Positions 60,188-64,000 of a stretch of DNA of 64,000 nt are shown in pieces (positions within the stretch are counted from its first letter, which is position 1; each line of letters opens with the position of its first letter). The notes beneath the pieces are model-generated. The model was not told the origin of the DNA, searched no databases, and saw only the letters and a list, made by a program, of their open reading frames with translations. The stretch is taken from assembly GCA_027483605.1 (NCBI GenBank), contig JAIXUE010000047.1, positions 1 through 64,000 of the forward strand, written 5' to 3'. Both the position numbers and the translations under genes were made by a program. Source of the stretch: Cryomorphaceae bacterium. Lineage in GTDB: Bacteria; Bacteroidota; Bacteroidia; Flavobacteriales_D; Crocinitomicaceae.

Positions 60188-62065
60188 GTGCTCGAACTCA
60201 AGAAAAATACACCAAGATGGGTAATTGTCGCTTTTGACTTACTAATTCATCTTTTTGCCTTATTTTTTGCTTATTTAATCCGCTTTGATCTCAAGGCGGA
60301 TTTTTCTTTGATTGCCGCAGAATGGGCCATCTTATCCAAGTCAATTTGGTATTACATTGTAATCAAAATACTCGTTTTCGCTGCCTTTCAAATCCATCAA
60401 GGAATTGTTAGGCACAGCTCAACTGCTGATTTCAAACGCATATTCATGGCGGAAATCAGCGCTACTCTCCTCTTTATACTTGGCAGCATGGTCAGGTATT
60501 ATCAGCTAGATGGATATTACTTGTTTCCAAATTCTGTGCTCGTCATGGAGTTTATCTTTAGCACGGCATTTGTCATTGCCGGTCGCTTTGTTGTCAAACT
60601 GCTATACCTAGAATACACCCGAGATAAAGGGGAAGAAGAGGCCATACTGATCTTTGGCGCAGGTGTTTCAGGTCAACTCACCAAACGCCTCATTGAAAAA
60701 GACACCGCCAACTTACAACATATTGTAGGCTTTATCGACGATGCCCCACATTTAAAGGGCAAGCGCATTGAAGGCGCTAAAGTATATCCGCTTGCCGCAC
60801 TTGCCACGCTCAAAGAAAAATACAAGGTAACAACGCTGGTCATTGCAGTCCAAAACATCGAGCGCGACAAGCTACAAGAACTCGCCGAACTCGCCCTAGA
60901 CTTGGGCCTTCAAATCAAGCGCGTACCCGAGGCGCGCGCTTGGGTAAATGGCGCTTTTGAAGTCCGAAAAATCAAAAAAATAGACATCAATAGTTTATTG
61001 GGTAGAGCTGTCATTGCGCTCAATAACCCCAAACTAGAGGAACACTTCATGAATAAAACTATTTTGGTGACTGGTGCAGCAGGCAGTATAGGAAGTGGTT
61101 TGGCAAGCGCATTGTTGCAATTCAAAGCAACTAAGCTCATTTTACTAGACCAAGCTGAATCTGCATTGTTTGAACTCGAGCAACGCTTCAAACAACTTGA
61201 GTACACTGTTCAGATTGAATATGTTATTGGCGATATCTGCGATGTGCAGCGCATGCAGCGACTTTTTGCACTGTACAAACCGGAGGTCATTTTTCATGCG
61301 GCAGCCTACAAACATGTACCGCTCATGGAAGCAAACCCCGCAGAAGCGATCCGCAATAACATTGGCGGCACGCAACTACTTGCCGAACTAGCTGCACAGC
61401 ACCACGCCCAACAATTCATCATGATTTCAACCGACAAGGCGGTTAACCCCACTAACGTGATGGGAGCATCGAAGCGCATCGCTGAAATGCTGGTAAGTGA
61501 ACTCAATACAAATCACCAAACGGCATATATCACCACGCGTTTTGGAAATGTTTTAGGATCCAACGGCTCGGTTATCCCACTTTTTGAGAAGCAAATTGCC
61601 AGCGGAGGGCCCATTACCCTCACAGACGAACGCATCACCCGTTTTTTCATGACCATACCAGAGGCGTGTCAGTTGGTACTCGAGGCAGCCACTATGGGGC
61701 ACGGCGGTGAAATATTTGTCTTTGATATGGGCGCGCCAGTCAAAATCCTCGACTTAGCCAAAAAGATGATCCAACTCTCGGGGCTTCGTCCTTATACCGA
61801 TATCGACATCCAGGTGACTGGCTTGCGACCCGGTGAAAAACTCTTTGAGGAAGTCTTGGCCAATGCCGAGAATACCCTACCTACTTATCATCCGCAAATT
61901 TTAATTGCGCATACCAGACCCACAACGCCCGGTCAAGCCCAACTCATTGCAGCGCTGTTGAAAAGTGCTGACCAACAAGAAAACGAAGCAAGCGTTAAGC
62001 TCATGAAACAAATCGTACCTGAATACATCTCCAACAACTCCTCATATCAAAAACTTGACACATGA
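60188..62065 (+). CDS. Membrane-bound nucleotide-sugar 4,6-dehydratase (FlaA1/WbpM/CapD-like)
   Basis: 625 residues from the GTG at 60188; the TTG at 60173 in the ORF track lies before the promoter box. Four membrane segments occupy residues about 10-130. A first Rossmann domain (LIFGAGVSGQLTKRL) and then the catalytic short-chain-dehydrogenase domain (ILVTGAAGSIGSGLA, AAYKHVPLMEANPAEAI, STDKAVNPTNVMGASKR) follow. The Met in place of Tyr in the catalytic triad is typical for WbpM/FlaA1 enzymes. They convert UDP-GlcNAc to 4-keto-6-deoxy sugars for O-antigen, capsule or glycoprotein glycans. Overlaps the thioesterase gene by 4 bases. Confidence 0.93.
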   Translation: MLELKKNTPRWVIVAFDLLIHLFALFFAYLIRFDLKADFSLIAAEWAILSKSIWYYIVIKILVFAAFQIHQGIVRHSSTADFKRIFMAEISATLLFILGSMVRYYQLDGYYLFPNSVLVMEFIFSTAFVIAGRFVVKLLYLEYTRDKGEEEAILIFGAGVSGQLTKRLIEKDTANLQHIVGFIDDAPHLKGKRIEGAKVYPLAALATLKEKYKVTTLVIAVQNIERDKLQELAELALDLGLQIKRVPEARAWVNGAFEVRKIKKIDINSLLGRAVIALNNPKLEEHFMNKTILVTGAAGSIGSGLASALLQFKATKLILLDQAESALFELEQRFKQLEYTVQIEYVIGDICDVQRMQRLFALYKPEVIFHAAAYKHVPLMEANPAEAIRNNIGGTQLLAELAAQHHAQQFIMISTDKAVNPTNVMGASKRIAEMLVSELNTNHQTAYITTRFGNVLGSNGSVIPLFEKQIASGGPITLTDERITRFFMTIPEACQLVLEAATMGHGGEIFVFDMGAPVKILDLAKKMIQLSGLRPYTDIDIQVTGLRPGEKLFEEVLANAENTLPTYHPQILIAHTRPTTPGQAQLIAALLKSADQQENEASVKLMKQIVPEYISNNSSYQKLDT

Positions 62066-62460
62066 TTCAACCCGCAACTATTCAAGTCAGACTCACCGAT
62101 ATCGATATTTTAGGTCATGTCAACAATTCCTTTTATTTGACCTATTTTGAAATGACACGTGTACACTACTTTAATGAGTTAGTCGGACCCGATTGGGATT
62201 GGATGGAAAACGGCGTAGTTTTGGTTCAAAACGAAGTGCAATACCACCTTCCTGTCTTCTTACACGACAGACCTGAAATACACATGTTTTGCAAGCAAAT
62301 TGGCAAAAAGAGTTTCACGCTGACCTACGAACTATATGTTCAGGGCGAACTCAGGACAAGCGGAAGCAGCACCCTTGTTGGCTTCAATTCAAACCAAAAA
62401 ACCAGTATAGAAATTCCTGAAAAAATGAGAGCAGCGCTGGCACAGTTGCCACAAAAATAA
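62062..62460 (+). CDS. Acyl-CoA thioesterase, 4HBT (YbgC-like) hotdog fold
   Basis: 132 residues. VRLTDIDILGHVNNSFYLTYFEMTRVHYF is the conserved hotdog block with the catalytic Asp (TDIDILGHVNN). Short single-domain length fits the 4HBT group. Hydrolyses acyl-CoA or acyl-ACP; substrate unknown. ATGA overlap with the dehydratase gene. Confidence 0.92.
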   Translation: MIQPATIQVRLTDIDILGHVNNSFYLTYFEMTRVHYFNELVGPDWDWMENGVVLVQNEVQYHLPVFLHDRPEIHMFCKQIGKKSFTLTYELYVQGELRTSGSSTLVGFNSNQKTSIEIPEKMRAALAQLPQK

Positions 62461-62469
62461 GTTCAAAAA

Positions 62470-63393
62470 ATGAAGAAGGGGCTTGTCAATTTCTTACTAT
62501 TCACGTTCTATTGCACAACCGCTCTGGCACAAATTCCAGAACCTTGCCAAGCAACAAGACAAATTTGCCCCCGAACAAATGTCAAATATTGTCATGAAAG
62601 CGTCGCTTTCGACGAAGAACACAACCTTTATTTATTGCGCAAAGACTACGCCACCCCATACAATGGCAGCTGTGTGAGTTGTTACCCTAGTTTCACCATA
62701 GAAGAAAAGCTCAATTTTGTCAACGGTAGGCGCCAAGGCACCGACACTTCTTTTTACCGAAGCGGCTGCCTGCAATCCATTCAAAGTTACCAAATAGGAC
62801 TTCAGAACGGGCCAACCTACGTTTTCAAAGACTCTACCAACCAGGTTCAATACGAAATCTGGTATCAAGCTGGCCAACTGCATGGGCCTTCCATACAATT
62901 TGGGCCAAATGGAACTGCAGACACCCTCCACCTTAAAAATTACAAGAACGGTAAACTTGACGGTGCACAACGTACTTTTTTACCAAATGGCAAGGTGCGA
63001 AAAATCACCACTTATAAAGATGGACTCGCCGATGGGCCTCAAATCATCTTCAATGCAAATGGGCAAAAGGAAAGCGAACTTCACTTCAAATTAGGGCAAA
63101 AACATGGAGACTGGACCTATTTTTTTGACAGCGGAAAAACAGCCAGAACCGAAACCTGGAAAGATGGCAAAAAGAACGGCATTTTTGTGAGCTACAACGA
63201 ATTAGGTAAAGTCTTGAGCACTGAAAAATATGCTGCTGGGGTGCCAATAGGCTTACACCAAACCTTTTATGCCGACGGTAAACTCAATTACAGCTGCACC
63301 TACTCCAATAAAGGCGAAAAAATGGAGGAGTATGTTATTGACCAATATGGTGTCAAGAAGCAGTTGTTTCCGAAAACTAATGAACAGGAGTAA
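62470..63393 (+). CDS. Secreted MORN/YwqK-repeat protein
   Basis: 307 residues with a signal peptide (GLVNFLLFTFYCTTALAQ). The first 75 residues carry six cysteines (ATRQICPRTNVKYCHES, CVSCYPS). Residues 80-290 consist of about eight repeats of the form GxxxGPxxxFxxNGKxxxxxxYKxGxxxG, as in the large paralogue at 25559-27478. Ten bases after the thioesterase gene; overlaps the convergent TauE gene by 17 bases. Confidence 0.82.
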   Translation: MKKGLVNFLLFTFYCTTALAQIPEPCQATRQICPRTNVKYCHESVAFDEEHNLYLLRKDYATPYNGSCVSCYPSFTIEEKLNFVNGRRQGTDTSFYRSGCLQSIQSYQIGLQNGPTYVFKDSTNQVQYEIWYQAGQLHGPSIQFGPNGTADTLHLKNYKNGKLDGAQRTFLPNGKVRKITTYKDGLADGPQIIFNANGQKESELHFKLGQKHGDWTYFFDSGKTARTETWKDGKKNGIFVSYNELGKVLSTEKYAAGVPIGLHQTFYADGKLNYSCTYSNKGEKMEEYVIDQYGVKKQLFPKTNEQE

Positions 63394-64000
63394 GTAAACC
63401 GAGCAGCATTGCTAAACCCATTGCAAACAAGGCGATTCCAACAATTGTCGACATCTTGTCATGATTGACCTTTTGAATGTACTTTCTACCTACCAAGGTG
63501 CCTGCTAAAGCAGACGGCACACAAAAAAACATAACCTCAGTAGGATAGTAATTCGTAAACCAAGACCCTGTAAAATAAATACTCACTCTAGTGAGGTCAA
63601 CGAGCAGTGAAATGATGGCGGTGGTGGCCACAAAAACAAGGGGTTCTATTTTGAGTTTCGATAGAAATAAGGCCCTTAACGCGCCTTGGTGTCCGGAAAA
63701 CCCGCCGAAAAAACCGCTCAACACACCTCCAAAGCGCATGGCCCAAGGGCCTTCGATGGGCAGTTTCCATTTGAAAAACTCTAAGCAAGCAAAGCACATC
63801 AGGATAGCGCCAAAAATGGGGGTCAACTTTAAAGCAGTCAGTTCATTGACTTTATTCAACAAGACAGCGCCTAAAAAGGCAAATAGAATGGCTGGCAACC
63901 CAAAATTTCTAAATAAGTTCCAATTGATGGACCGCGCTGTAAGCGCAACCTTCAAGATATTATTGCAGAGATGCACAATACCCGCCATTAACACCGCCAA
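63377..64000 (-). CDS. TauE/SafE-family permease, N-terminus outside window
   Basis: 207 visible residues; the frame is open to base 64000 (its first codon there is TTG, read as Met only by the ORF track), so the gene is truncated by the window edge. About six hydrophobic segments, with the second TauE/SafE block GVLSGFFGGFSGHQGALRALFL and a final LVGRKYIQK loop before the last segment. It is not closely similar to the TauE/SafE protein at 31602-32435 by eye and lies far from the sulfur island, so its substrate is open. Confidence 0.85.
   Translation of the reverse strand: MAVLMAGIVHLCNNILKVALTARSINWNLFRNFGLPAILFAFLGAVLLNKVNELTALKLTPIFGAILMCFACLEFFKWKLPIEGPWAMRFGGVLSGFFGGFSGHQGALRALFLSKLKIEPLVFVATTAIISLLVDLTRVSIYFTGSWFTNYYPTEVMFFCVPSALAGTLVGRKYIQKVNHDKMSTIVGIALFAMGLAMLLGLLTPVH

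Overview
The window is chromosomal DNA of a Bacteroidota bacterium, most likely Flavobacteriales or a close relative. The evidence is internal: secreted proteins with type IX secretion system (T9SS) C-terminal signals of both type A (6123-7820, 28178-29788) and type B (57920-60166), a PorQ homologue (48310-49362), DUF4476, DUF4838 and MORN/YwqK-type proteins, a putative glycine-lipid acyltransferase pair, and repeated TAnnTTTG -7 promoter boxes (for example TATCTTTG) in front of genes. Genes are dense, and many neighbours overlap by 1-17 bases. No tRNA, rRNA, IS element or CRISPR array was seen.

Layout. 1-3277: end of a DUF4838 glycan-related protein and a GH29 alpha-L-fucosidase. 3298-4000: the tmRNA gene ssrA with its promoter and terminator, followed by a partial tandem duplication of its 3' end. 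4075-7820: a membrane protein, an Omp85-type barrel and a T9SS cargo protein. 7944-14782: an RND efflux operon (small secreted ORF, adaptor, AcrB-like pump, TolC-like channel, lipoprotein). 14786-19709: DUF985 cupin, GTP cyclohydrolase I, a lipoprotein trypsin-like protease paired with a small barrel, and a secreted unknown. 19732-23621: GH3 beta-glucosidase with a PA14 insert, coupled to an SGNH hydrolase. 23614-29788: two minus-strand operons (MORN/YwqK protein, unknown, TPR protein; T9SS cargo plus methyltransferase).

29866-38766 is the most distinctive part: nine minus-strand genes that together look like a sulfur-oxidation and sulfur-export island. It encodes a periplasmic rhodanese, a YeiH/PSE putative sulfate exporter, an ETHE1-like metallo-beta-lactamase fused to two rhodanese domains, a split YeeE/YedE transporter, a TsdA-like diheme thiosulfate dehydrogenase made as a lipoprotein, an OprD-like porin, a TauE/SafE exporter and a Tat-exported SoxB-like metallohydrolase. 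No soxXA, soxYZ or soxCD genes are present. The two promoters of the island each carry a TGTAACnnnnGTTACA palindrome centred exactly 36.5 nt upstream of the end of a -7 box, which is the geometry of class II activation by a CRP/FNR-type regulator. No such regulator gene lies in the window.

38879-64000 is mostly housekeeping and envelope genes: chalcone-isomerase-like protein, DEAD-box helicase, DUF4139 and DUF4476 proteins, an exonuclease/GIY-YIG fusion, a PhnP-like hydrolase, the acyltransferase pair, a sigma factor facing porQ, TrmN6, ProS, an LTA-synthase-like phosphotransferase, a fused E1 alpha/beta 2-oxoacid dehydrogenase, small lipoproteins, a CYTH phosphatase, a large T9SS type B protein, a FlaA1/WbpM-like sugar dehydratase, a thioesterase, a second MORN protein and a truncated second TauE/SafE gene. 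Protein identifications rest on recognised motifs and family resemblance; no database search was run.
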